Assembly: GCA_902770045.1 (NCBI GenBank)
Contig: CACXRO010000012.1
Location: 1 to 36,505 of the forward strand
Origin: an uncultured bacterium
GTDB taxonomy: Bacteria; Verrucomicrobiota; Kiritimatiellia; RFP12; UBA1067
DNA length: 36,505 nucleotides
Reading direction: 5' to 3'
Shown here: positions 5,551-12,970 of the stretch, one piece after another
How the letters are laid out: each line of letters begins with the position of its first letter
Position numbering within the stretch: the first letter of the stretch is position 1
The notes under the pieces: generated by a model
The model's input: the letters and a program-made list of their open reading frames with translations, nothing else
Database searches by the model: none
What the model was told of the DNA's origin: nothing
Translations under genes and position numbers: made by a program

Positions 5551-7959
5551 CTATTCGGCGAAGACCGATTCGGCGTAGCGCACCAGTCCCATCGCGTCCT
5601 TGGAGTAGCTGTCGGCGCCGATCTTGGCGGCATAGTCCGCGGTGAGCACCGCGCCGCCGACCGCGACGCGGCAGTTCGGGAGCTCGGCGTGGACGAGCTT
5701 CACCGTCTCCTCCATCGCGCCGACGGTCGTCGTCATCAGCGCCGAGAGCCCGACGAGGAGCGCCTGCTCGCGCTTTGCCGCGGCGACGACCGCCTCCGGC
5801 GCCACGTCGCGCCCGAGGTCGATCACCTTGAAACCGTAGTTCTCGAGGAGAGCGCGGCAGATGTTCTTGCCGATGTCGTGGATGTCGCCCTTGACGGTGG
5901 CGACCACGATCGGCCCCTTGGCCGCGGCGGCGTCCGCCGGCATTGCGGCGCGCACGACCTCGAACGCCGCGCCCGCCGCCTCCGCTGCCATCAGGAGCTG
6001 CGGCAGGAACACCTTGCCGGACTCAAAACCCCTGCCGACCTCCTCCAGCGCCGGCACGATGCCGTCGCCAATCACGTCGAGCGGCGCGCGGCCTGACGCC
6101 AGCGCCGCCTTCGCCGCCGCGGCAGCGTCGGACTTGAGCCCGCGCCTGATGGCGGCGGCGATCCCGCCGGGGCTCTCGGCGGCGTTCTGTCCGGCGGCGG
6201 CGGTTTTCGTCGACGCGCTTTCGGCGGCAGTGCCAGGCGTCCAGTCCCGGTACTTCTCCACCCACTCGCCGCAGGCCGGGTCCTTGCCAGCGAGGGCGCG
6301 GTAGGCGCGGTAGGCGGTCATCATGTCGGCGGCGAGCGGGTTGACGATGCCGGCGGAGAGTCCGTTCGCGAGCGCCATGGTGTAGAATGCCGCGTTGAGG
6401 AGCGGCCGCGCGGGAAGGCCGAAGGAGATGTTGGAGACGCCGAGGCAGGTGCGGCAGCCGAGCTCCGACCTGACGCGGCGCATCGCCTCGAGGATCACGT
6501 TGGCGCTCGAGGAGTCGGCGCTGACGGCGAGGCAGAGGACGTCGACGACGAAGTCGGAGGGTTTGAGCCCGTATTCCGCGCCGCGGGCGACGATCTTCTT
6601 CGCGATGGCGACGCGGCCGTCCGCAGTGGGCGGGATGCCGTCCTCGTCGAGCGTCAGCGCCACCACCGCGCCGCCGTACTTCGCGACGAGCGGCAGCACC
6701 GTCGCCATCGACTCGTCCTTGCCGTTCACGGAGTTCACCAGCGCCTTGCCGTTGTAGTGGCGGAGCGCGCGCTCGAGCGCCGCGGGGTCGGAGGTGTCGA
6801 TCTGGAGCGGCAGGTCGGTGACGCTCTGCACGGCCTGGACCGTCGCGTCGAGCACGGCCGGCTCGTCGAGCCCGGGGACGCCGACGTTGACGTCGAGGAC
6901 GTGTGCGCCGGCCTCGGCTTGCGACACCGCCTCGCGGAGGACGTAGGCGACGTCGCCCTCGGTCAGCGCGGCCCTGAGCTTCTTCTTGCCGGTGGGGTTG
7001 ATGCGCTCGCCGATGAGGATGGTGTCGTCGAAGGGGATCTCGACGGCGCGCGAGCCGGAGCAGACGACGGTGAACGGCGGCACTGGCGGCCGGGAGCAGG
7101 TATTATCCCGCAAAAGCGCGTGAACTGCCGCGATGTGCGCCGGCGTGGTGCCGCAGCAGCCGCCGACCACCGAGGCGCCGGCCTCGACGAGCGCGGCGAC
7201 GTCGCGCGCGAACTCCTCCGGCCCGACGGTGAAGACGGTGCGTCCGTCGACGACCTTGGGGAGCCCGGCGTTGGGCTTGACGACGATCGGGAGCGAGGTG
7301 CGGGCGGCGAGGCGGCGGACGAACTCGAGCATGCGGTCGGGACCGAAGCCGCAGTTGAGGCCGATTGCGTCGGCGTGGAGGCCTTCGAGGAGCGCGGCGA
7401 CGCAGTCGACGTCCGCGCCGGTGAGGAGCTTGCCGTCTTCGCCGAGCGCGACGGTGGCGAGGACGGGGAGATTTGAGTTCTCCTTGGCGGCGAGGACAGC
7501 GGCCTTGAGCTCGTAGAGGTCGCCCATCGTCTCGACTGCCACGAGGTCCGCGCCGGCCGCCGCACCGAGGCGCACCTGTTCCGCGAAGGCGTCGTAGGCG
7601 GCGTCGAACTCGAAGTCGCCGGCGGGCTTGAGGAGCCGTCCCGTGGGGCCGACGTCGAGCGCGACAAATCGCCGTCCGCCGGCGCGCGCGGCGGCCTCCT
7701 TGGCGACGGCGACCGCGGCGGATACCACGTCGGCGAGCGGCGCGTCGCCGTGGTACTTGGCGGAGTTGGCGCCGAAGGTGTTGGCGTAGACGATGTCCGC
7801 CCCGGCGGCGAAGTAGGCTTCGTGCACGGCGCGCACGTCGTCCGGCCGCGTGAGGTTCCAGAGTTCGGGCACCTCGCCCGGCTTCAGTCCCCTCGCCTGG
7901 AGCTGCGTCCCCATCGCCCCGTCGAGGAACAGTATGCCGTTCTGTCGTATGTTGATCAT
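5551..7959 (-). CDS. metH: Cobalamin-dependent methionine synthase lacking the reactivation domain
   Basis: An 802-residue protein that transfers the methyl group of methyltetrahydrofolate through cobalamin to homocysteine. Domains: homocysteine methyltransferase with zinc cysteines (C203 in GLNCGFG; C268 and C269 in GGCCG), pterin-binding domain from about 305 (IGERINPTGKKK), four-helix cobalamin cap at about 600-680, and a Rossmann cobalamin domain with DIHDIG at 692-697, H694 being the expected axial ligand. The protein ends at the cobalamin domain, where E. coli MetH (about 1230 residues) continues into the AdoMet-binding reactivation domain. That domain is encoded separately at 9131-9688. 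ATG 7959 begins the family core and follows GGAAGAG; an ATG at 7998, three bases from the predicted transcript start, is an alternative that adds 13 residues. Confidence 0.93.
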   Translation of the reverse strand: MINIRQNGILFLDGAMGTQLQARGLKPGEVPELWNLTRPDDVRAVHEAYFAAGADIVYANTFGANSAKYHGDAPLADVVSAAVAVAKEAAARAGGRRFVALDVGPTGRLLKPAGDFEFDAAYDAFAEQVRLGAAAGADLVAVETMGDLYELKAAVLAAKENSNLPVLATVALGEDGKLLTGADVDCVAALLEGLHADAIGLNCGFGPDRMLEFVRRLAARTSLPIVVKPNAGLPKVVDGRTVFTVGPEEFARDVAALVEAGASVVGGCCGTTPAHIAAVHALLRDNTCSRPPVPPFTVVCSGSRAVEIPFDDTILIGERINPTGKKKLRAALTEGDVAYVLREAVSQAEAGAHVLDVNVGVPGLDEPAVLDATVQAVQSVTDLPLQIDTSDPAALERALRHYNGKALVNSVNGKDESMATVLPLVAKYGGAVVALTLDEDGIPPTADGRVAIAKKIVARGAEYGLKPSDFVVDVLCLAVSADSSSANVILEAMRRVRSELGCRTCLGVSNISFGLPARPLLNAAFYTMALANGLSAGIVNPLAADMMTAYRAYRALAGKDPACGEWVEKYRDWTPGTAAESASTKTAAAGQNAAESPGGIAAAIRRGLKSDAAAAAKAALASGRAPLDVIGDGIVPALEEVGRGFESGKVFLPQLLMAAEAAGAAFEVVRAAMPADAAAAKGPIVVATVKGDIHDIGKNICRALLENYGFKVIDLGRDVAPEAVVAAAKREQALLVGLSALMTTTVGAMEETVKLVHAELPNCRVAVGGAVLTADYAAKIGADSYSKDAMGLVRYAESVFAE

Positions 7960-8007
7960 CCCAGTGTCTCTTCCGTTGCCGTTTCTCGCCAATGTCATTT
8001 GCAACGT

Positions 8008-8018
8008 ATTATACCATA
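8008..8018 (-). promoter_or_regulatory. metH promoter, extended -10
   Basis: On the minus strand, ATGGTATAAT ends at 8008 (TATAAT 8013 to 8008). The predicted start is near 8001. This gives either a leader of about 42 bases (ATG 7959) or a nearly leaderless mRNA (ATG 7998). Confidence 0.7.
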
Positions 8019-8026
8019 ACTTCCGG

Positions 8027-8080
8027 TGTCAGAGCCGTCGATTTTGGTATAATACACACTATGAAAGGCTCTGTCTGACA
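8027..8080 (+). promoter_or_regulatory. Promoter of the four-helix-bundle transcript with flanking inverted repeat
   Basis: ATTTTGGTATAATACAC has TATAAT at 8048-8053, with a predicted start near 8060. The core is flanked by TGTCAGAGCC (8027-8036) and GGCTCTG...ACA (8067-8080), an imperfect inverted repeat that could be an operator. ATG-AAA-GGC-TCT-GTC-TGA at 8061-8078 would be a leaderless five-codon reading frame; I do not claim that it is translated. Confidence 0.65.
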
Positions 8081-8160
8081 TGACGCTTGAAACTTATGGA
8101 TAAACCAGACAACACGACCTGCCGTCTCTGTCAGATTTTGACGAATGGGAGACGGGAGAT

Positions 8161-8262
8161 GACTGGAGGGACCGGAGGGACTGACGTCGGCCCCGCTGGT
8201 TCCGCAAGTTCCATCAGTCCCTCAATCTCCTGTCTCTCCAGTCACGCCAGTCCCTCCAGTCC
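8161..8262. repeat. Nonamer repeats in inverted arrangement upstream of the four-helix gene
   Basis: The left arm (8161-8184) reads GACTGGAGGGACCGGAGGGACTG. The right arm (8212-8262) carries the complementary words CAGTCCCTC, CTCTCCAGTC, GCCAGTCCCTCCAGTCCA. The arms can form a long imperfect hairpin in the leader of the downstream gene. The stretch 8081-8160 shows no supported gene. Confidence 0.75.
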
Positions 8263-8283
8263 AGCTCCTAGGAAGACCAACCC

Positions 8284-9081
8284 ATGATCTCAATCGTCGC
8301 GAAACATGGCGGATATCGCCACACATTGACATTCGGCTACGTGTGCCTCGTCTATCACGCGACCGAGGTTTTCTGCGAGCGCAACTATTCCTACAGGAAC
8401 GATCCGCTTGGCAAGACATCAGGGCAGATGTTGGGTGCGGCGCGTTCGGCGCGGCAGAACATCGTCGAGGGGTCGTCCAGGGCCGGCACGTCGAAGGAGA
8501 CGGAACTTCGGCTGTACGATGTGGCGAAGGGTTCGCTTGAGGAACTTGCCGGAGACTACGAGGCGTTCCTCGTCGGACGCGGCGTCGCGCCGTGGCCGGC
8601 GGACGACGAACGCGCCGTTCGCCTCAAGGCGATGAAGATCGACTCCTATCAAGGCGACATGGGCGAGAACGCGAGGCACGACTACGGCGAATATGTGCTT
8701 GCGATGCGCAGACGGTTCGCGGAGTTTCTTGAATCGGAGGATCCGCTGGTTGCGGCGAATTCCGCGCTTGTGGTCATCGACCGAGCTTCTGGACTCCTTG
8801 CGCGGCAGATTGTCGCCGCCGGCGAGGAGTTCCGCGAGGCGGGCGGGTTCACTGAGCGTCTTTCGGCGGCTCGGCTCGAACACCGCGACGCCGCAATCGT
8901 GGCAGAGGGCGCGCCGAAATGTCCGAAGTGCGGCAAGCCAATGCGCAAGATGGTCGCGCGCAAGGGGCGCAACGCCGGGAACCCTTTCTGGAGCTGCACG
9001 GGATACCCTGATTGCAACGGGACAAGGAGCTGGACTGGAGGGACTGGGGGGACGGGAGGGACGGGAGCCGGCCCCACATGA
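8284..9081 (+). CDS. Four-helix-bundle (S23/IVP-like, suffix type) protein with topoisomerase-type zinc ribbon
   Basis: A 265-residue protein. Residues about 10-100 match the four-helix-bundle proteins related to 23S rRNA intervening-sequence proteins: GQMLGAARSARQNIVEGSSRAGTS, then LRLYDVAKGSLEELAGDYEAFL. A second helical region (about 125-195) resembles the four-helix suffix domain. A zinc ribbon of the topoisomerase I C-terminal type follows (C213, C216, C238, C244). The exact function of the family is unknown; RNA or DNA binding is plausible. The tail TGGTGGTGG is encoded by a nonamer repeat, so the stop lies just past the repeat. Repeats also lie upstream, and the gene sits opposite to and between two methionine-synthase genes, which looks like an inserted cassette. 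Confidence 0.85.
   Translation: MISIVAKHGGYRHTLTFGYVCLVYHATEVFCERNYSYRNDPLGKTSGQMLGAARSARQNIVEGSSRAGTSKETELRLYDVAKGSLEELAGDYEAFLVGRGVAPWPADDERAVRLKAMKIDSYQGDMGENARHDYGEYVLAMRRRFAEFLESEDPLVAANSALVVIDRASGLLARQIVAAGEEFREAGGFTERLSAARLEHRDAAIVAEGAPKCPKCGKPMRKMVARKGRNAGNPFWSCTGYPDCNGTRSWTGGTGGTGGTGAGPT
9032..9075. repeat. Nonamer repeat forming the 3' end of the four-helix gene
   Basis: Four or more copies of RGGGACKGG with a 9-base period are read as Thr-Gly-Gly. The block ends GCCGGCCCC, matching GTCGGCCCC that ends the left arm at 8161-8204. Near-direct repeats therefore bracket the gene. Confidence 0.8.
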
Positions 9082-9130
9082 GCGCGGAGGTTTCTTGCTA
9101 AAACCAGGCTTGGCTTCCAGTGGGAACCCC

Positions 9131-9688
9131 TCACGCGGTTGCGGGCTTTACGCCGATGACGGCGCTGACGGACTTGGAGGGGACCATTAGGAGCGAGTCG
9201 GTGAGCGAGACGCCGACCTTGCGCGGGGCGTCGAGAAGCGCGAGCAGCTCGCGCTGGGCGGCGAGCGGGAAGTCGGCGTAGCCGGGCGAGTAGCGCGCGA
9301 CGAGCGACTCGCCGGGGGCGAGCTCGGCGCGGATGTCGTCCTCAATGGAGTCCATCACCTTCTCGATCGCCGCGGCGCCGATGGCCTGGACGACGAGCGC
9401 GTCCGCGGCGGACTTGACCGAGACCTGGCGGTGCCAGGCGTCGAAGGGCGCGCCGAGGGTGCCGCAGGCGAGGTAGGCGTCGCGGCAGCCGGCGAGGCGG
9501 AGGGAGAGCGCCTTCGACGTCTCCAGCCAGCCGCCCGGGACCGCGATGCGCCGCCAGGTCCGCGCCGGGCGCGCCGCCGCGAGCGCCTCCTCCGTCAGCG
9601 CGGCGATGCGCGCGGCGAGGGCGGCGCCGGGCTCGCGGCCGCCGCCCATGCGCAGGTAGGGCAGGACGTCTGCTGGCGCGACGGTCAT
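9131..9688 (-). CDS. Stand-alone methionine synthase activation (reactivation) domain protein
   Basis: A 185-residue protein corresponding to the C-terminal AdoMet-binding domain of MetH. That domain remethylates oxidised cob(II)alamin using AdoMet and an electron donor. Typical features are ALVVQAIGAAAIEKVMDSIEDDIRAEL, the AdoMet-binding segment ARYSPGYADFPLAAQRELLALLD, and the end VGVSLTDSLLMVPSKSVSAVIGV. Detached domains of this kind are known, for example in Thermotoga. Its ATG overlaps the metF stop (ATGA), so it is translated with metF and presumably serves the truncated MetH at 5551-7959. Confidence 0.88.
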   Translation of the reverse strand: MTVAPADVLPYLRMGGGREPGAALAARIAALTEEALAAARPARTWRRIAVPGGWLETSKALSLRLAGCRDAYLACGTLGAPFDAWHRQVSVKSAADALVVQAIGAAAIEKVMDSIEDDIRAELAPGESLVARYSPGYADFPLAAQRELLALLDAPRKVGVSLTDSLLMVPSKSVSAVIGVKPATA

Positions 9689-10554
9689 TGCGCCTCGCCG
9701 CCGCCGACGATTCCCCGCAGGTTGGCCATTATCCGCTCGGCGACCTCGGGCCGGTTCATGGTGTAGACGTGGACGGCATTGACGCCGTTCGCGAAGAGGT
9801 CGACGATCTGCTCGGTGGCGTAGGCGACGCCGGCGTCGAGCATGGCGCGGGGGCTGTCGCCGAACCGGTCGACGATCGCCTTGAAGCGGCTGGGGAGGTA
9901 GGTGCCGGAGAGCCGGCAGATGCGGGCGATCTGCCGGCCGTTGGCGACCGGCATGATGCCGGCGATGACCGGCACGGTGACGCCGCGGTCGCGGAGCTTC
10001 GAGAGGTAGCGGTAGAAGATGTTGTTGTCGAAGAACATCTGGGTGGTCACGAAGTCGAGCCCGGCCTCGACCTTCTCGCGCAGGCGGCGGATGTCGTCCT
10101 CGATGTGCTCGCACTCGGGATGGCATTCGGGGTAGCAGGCGCCGCCGAGGCAGAAGCCGGAGCCGGCGAGTGCCCGCACCAGGTCGACGGCGTGGAGGAA
10201 GTCGCCGGACGGCGCGGCGTCCTTCGGCGCGTCGCCGCGCAGGCAGAGTACGTTCTCGATCCCGGCGTCCCGGAGCGCCGCGGCCTCCTTCGCGATGCCC
10301 TCGCGCGTCGCCGAGATGCAGGTGAGGTGGGCGAGGGCGGTGACGCCGCAAGACTGCACGTGCGAGGCGATCGCGGTGGTGTTGGCCTGCGCGTTGCCGG
10401 ACGCCCCGTAGGTGACGGACATGAACGCCGGCCGCTGTTTGGCAAGGCGCTCGATCGCCTCCTTGACCGGTGCGAACGGCGCGTCCTTCTTGGGCGGGAA
10501 CACCTCGAACGAGACCGACGGCCGGCCGGCGGCGAGAATCTCTTTGATCTTCAT
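9685..10554 (-). CDS. metF: Methylenetetrahydrofolate reductase
   Basis: A 289-residue flavoprotein that reduces 5,10-methylene- to 5-methyl-tetrahydrofolate, the methyl donor for MetH. It has the family start VSFEVFPPKK, FMSVTYGASG, HLTCIS, NVLCLRGDAPKD, and DFVTTQMFFDNNIFYRYL, as in short bacterial MetF. The frame stays open far upstream over the receptor gene, but homology begins at ATG 10554. The -10 hexamer ends six bases before this ATG, so the mRNA should start at or next to it, with no ribosome-binding site. It is translationally coupled to the activation-domain gene. Confidence 0.95.
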   Translation of the reverse strand: MKIKEILAAGRPSVSFEVFPPKKDAPFAPVKEAIERLAKQRPAFMSVTYGASGNAQANTTAIASHVQSCGVTALAHLTCISATREGIAKEAAALRDAGIENVLCLRGDAPKDAAPSGDFLHAVDLVRALAGSGFCLGGACYPECHPECEHIEDDIRRLREKVEAGLDFVTTQMFFDNNIFYRYLSKLRDRGVTVPVIAGIMPVANGRQIARICRLSGTYLPSRFKAIVDRFGDSPRAMLDAGVAYATEQIVDLFANGVNAVHVYTMNRPEVAERIMANLRGIVGGGEAQ

Positions 10555-10560
10555 GGCCGT

Positions 10561-10585
10561 ATTATACCAAAAATTATGGTATAAT
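10561..10585. promoter_or_regulatory. Symmetric divergent promoter, metF / cobalamin receptor
   Basis: ATTATACCA (10561-10569) and TGGTATAAT (10577-10585) are perfect inverted copies separated by 7 bases. Each is an extended -10, one firing left into metF and one right into the riboswitch. The -35 position of each would overlap the -10 of the other, so two polymerases could not bind at once. Confidence 0.85.
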
Positions 10586-10591
10586 TTGCGC

Positions 10592-10705
10592 CAACAAAGG
10601 CGACGGCCGGAAAGCCCTGTGGAAACCAGGCACTGTCGCGCAGCCGTCAAAGCCGGAATGCGGCCGCCGCCCCACGACATGAACCCGAGTACCCTCGCAT
10701 GAGGG
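10592..10705 (+). ncRNA. Cobalamin riboswitch
   Basis: The leader of the receptor gene contains the core of the B12 riboswitch: CCGGAAAGCC, then CTGTGGAAACCAGG, then CACTGTCGCGCAGCCGTCA (the GCNACTGT-type box), then AAAGCCGGAATGC, in order. These match GGTGNAANNCC and CTGNCCCGCNRCTGTNA allowing some changes. A short hairpin CCCTC-GCAT-GAGGG (10692-10705) follows just before the ribosome site GAGGAG (10711-10716), which suggests control of translation initiation. The ligand class cannot be told by eye. The downstream receptor and MetH fit cobalamin. Confidence 0.85.
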
Positions 10706-10719
10706 GGAAAGAGGAGAAG

Positions 10720-12675
10720 ATGAGAAAAACAGCGTTGGCCGCCGTGCTGGCGGGGACGGGGCTGGCGGCGTGCGCCGAGGCGGTCCCGGGGACAAACGAA
10801 GTGGCGGTGCTGCCGCCGGTGGTCGTCTACGCCTCGCGCGTGGAGTCGACGGCGGAGTCGATGCCTGCCGCGGTGCAGGTCTTCGGTGCTGACGACATCG
10901 CCGCGAGCGGCGCGCGCGACCTCGCGGAGCTGCTGCAGCGGAAGGCCGGCGTGGACGTCCACTCGATGAACGGCAACCCGGTCCTGACCTCGATCGCCAT
11001 GCGCGGATTCGGCGACAACGCCTTCGGGCGCACGAAGGTGGTGCTGGACGGCGAGGAGCTGAACAACGTGGACATGAACGCGCCCAACCTGACGCGCATC
11101 CCGCTCGGCGCCGTCGAGCGCGTCGAGGTGATCCACGGTCCGAGCCCGGTCCTCTACGGCGACGGCGCAGTCGCCGGGGTGGTGAACGTTTCCACCGACT
11201 CGCGCGACTACTCTCGCCGGACGAAGCTCTACGCGAAGGCGGGCTCGCAGGACACCTACGGCGCCGGTGCGCAGACCCGCGGCGGATTCGAGGACGAGGG
11301 GTGGCTCTACAACGCCTCCTACGACTACCTGCGGTCGGGCGGCTACCGCGACCGCAGCGCCTACGAGCTGCACACCGCCAACGCGGGGCTGCGCAAGGTC
11401 TTCGAAAACGGCTCCACCGTGGGCTTCCGGGCCAACTACCAGAACGCGTTCTACGAGCTGCCCGGCTCGCTGACGCGCGAGCAGTGGGCGTGCACGCGCC
11501 GGTGGGCGAACAACGACCACGACTGGACGCGCCAGTGGAGCTACGGCTTCGCCCTGGACTCGAAGCTGCTCCTCGCCGACGGCCAGTGGCTCTACCTCGA
11601 CGGCAGCTTCTCGCACCAGCACCGTCGGGCGAAGATGACCGCCTGGGGAACCGACACCGAGTACGACTACTACAGCTACGCGCTTTCGCCGCGCTACGTG
11701 AACGAGAACGAGGTGCTGGGCTTCGGCAACAAGTTCACCGCCGGGTTCGACTTCCGCTTCGACGGCTACCGGGAGAAGCCGAAGGACGGAGACAGCCGCC
11801 GCTTCCGCCGCGACCGCTACGCGTTCTTCCTGCATGACGAGTTCGCCGTCACGGAGACGCTGTCGCTGACGGCGGGCGGGCGGCTGGAGCGCATCGGCAA
11901 CCGCTGGAAGGGCTATTCTGGCCTTGCGGAGGACCACAGCCGCGACGTGATGGGCGACTACGAGCTCGGGGTCGTCTTCCGTCCCGTCGAGGGGCTCAAG
12001 ACCTACTTGAAGGGCACCCGCTTCCACCGCTCGGCGTTCTGCGACGAGCTGAGCTACACCAAGGACGGCGACTTCCTGCGTCCCGAGACCGGCTGGTCGC
12101 TCGACGTCGGCGCGGAATGGGAGTTCGCGGAGGAGTTCCGCCTCGACGTGAACGGCTACGGCATGCTGATGGAGGACGAGATCTTCTTCGACCCGGCGCT
12201 GGCGCCGTACGGCTACAACTGCAACAGCCCGGCGAAGACGCGGCGCCTCGGCGTGGACGCGGGGATTTCCTGGCGGCGCGACAAGGTGGCGGAGGCGTCG
12301 CTGCGCTACGGTTTCGTCGACGCCGAGTTCTCCGGCGGCGAGTACGGCGGGTGCGAGGTGCCGTTCGTCCCCGCGCACCGGGCGCGCGCGGAGGCGGGGG
12401 TCTGGCTCTTCGCCGACCTGGAGGTCAAGGGCGGCTGCACGTTCACGGGGCGGCAGTACGTGTCCGGCGACTTCGCCAACGACTGCGACAAGCTGGCCTC
12501 GTACACGCTCTTCGACGTCGGCGTCTACTATTCGCCGTCGTGGGCGGATGGCTGGAAGGCGGCGTTCACGGTGGACAACCTCCTCGACCGCGACTACTGC
12601 GACTACGCCGGCGTCGGCTACTACTATCCCGCCTGCGGCCGCAGCTTCCTCTTCACGCTCAGCTGCGAGTTCTAA
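10720..12675 (+). CDS. btuB: TonB-dependent outer-membrane receptor, probable cobalamin transporter BtuB
   Basis: A 651-residue protein with a signal peptide (MRKTALAAVLAGTGLAACAEA), a plug domain at about 30-150 (QVFGADDIAASGARDLAELLQRKAGVDV, SIAMRGFG, VERVEVIHGPSPVLYGDGAVAGVVNV) and a 22-strand-type barrel to the terminal aromatic residue (SCEF). TonB-dependent receptors import scarce ligands across the outer membrane. I favour cobalamin because the leader is a cobalamin riboswitch and the neighbours include B12-dependent MetH. ATG 10720 is chosen over ATG 10699 because GAGGAG lies four bases upstream of it, it starts the signal peptide, and ATG 10699 lies in a riboswitch hairpin. No TonB, ExbB or BtuCDF gene is nearby. 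Confidence 0.85.
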   Translation: MRKTALAAVLAGTGLAACAEAVPGTNEVAVLPPVVVYASRVESTAESMPAAVQVFGADDIAASGARDLAELLQRKAGVDVHSMNGNPVLTSIAMRGFGDNAFGRTKVVLDGEELNNVDMNAPNLTRIPLGAVERVEVIHGPSPVLYGDGAVAGVVNVSTDSRDYSRRTKLYAKAGSQDTYGAGAQTRGGFEDEGWLYNASYDYLRSGGYRDRSAYELHTANAGLRKVFENGSTVGFRANYQNAFYELPGSLTREQWACTRRWANNDHDWTRQWSYGFALDSKLLLADGQWLYLDGSFSHQHRRAKMTAWGTDTEYDYYSYALSPRYVNENEVLGFGNKFTAGFDFRFDGYREKPKDGDSRRFRRDRYAFFLHDEFAVTETLSLTAGGRLERIGNRWKGYSGLAEDHSRDVMGDYELGVVFRPVEGLKTYLKGTRFHRSAFCDELSYTKDGDFLRPETGWSLDVGAEWEFAEEFRLDVNGYGMLMEDEIFFDPALAPYGYNCNSPAKTRRLGVDAGISWRRDKVAEASLRYGFVDAEFSGGEYGGCEVPFVPAHRARAEAGVWLFADLEVKGGCTFTGRQYVSGDFANDCDKLASYTLFDVGVYYSPSWADGWKAAFTVDNLLDRDYCDYAGVGYYYPACGRSFLFTLSCEF

Positions 12676-12711
12676 ACGCGGCCGGAGGCCGGTTGCGCGG
12701 GGCGGCGCGGT

Positions 12712-12760
12712 TTTGGTATAATACGGACATCTGCGGCGGCGGTGTCGCCGCTGCAGCCAA
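12712..12760 (+). promoter_or_regulatory. Rubredoxin operon promoter and leader hairpin
   Basis: GTTTTGGTATAATACGG has TATAAT at 12717-12722 in an extended -10, with a predicted start near 12729. The leader contains CTGCGGCGGCG...CGCCGCTGCAG, a strong hairpin before the GGGAGA ribosome site. Confidence 0.7.
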
Positions 12761-12792
12761 CCCCCGTCACAAAACATAGGGAGAAAAGCCAA

Positions 12793-12930
12793 ATGAAGAA
12801 ATACATCTGCAAGGTGTGCGGCCACGTGTACGACCCGGCGAACAACAACAACGTCGCCTTCGAGGACCTTCCCGACGACTGGACCTGCCCCGTGTGCGGG
12901 GTCGGCAAGGACCAGTTCGAGGAAATGTGA
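12793..12930 (+). CDS. Rubredoxin
   Basis: A 45-residue protein, slightly shorter than the usual 52-54. Iron-binding cysteines lie at C6 and C9 (CKVCG) and C32 and C35 (CPVCG), with the conserved DLPDDW before the second pair. It carries single electrons, here presumably to the rubrerythrin encoded 40 bases downstream. The ATG follows GGGAGAAAAGCC. It is the first of three rubredoxin-domain genes in a row. Confidence 0.95.
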   Translation: MKKYICKVCGHVYDPANNNNVAFEDLPDDWTCPVCGVGKDQFEEM

Positions 12931-12970
12931 TTTGATTTCCGTAAAACCATAAAGGCAAGGAGAAAAGACA

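Noticed and set aside
8087..8287. Possible 66-residue protein before the four-helix gene
   Set aside because: Half of it is translated repeat (TGG and SSPS units) and there is no ribosome site or recognisable motif.
8284..9081. Diversity-generating retroelement (the four-helix protein as Avd)
   Set aside because: No reverse transcriptase, template repeat or variable repeat is visible in the window, and the protein carries a zinc ribbon that is not typical of Avd.
10699..10719. ATG 10699 as start of the receptor
   Set aside because: It lies inside a hairpin of the riboswitch region. ATG 10720 has the ribosome site and begins the signal peptide.
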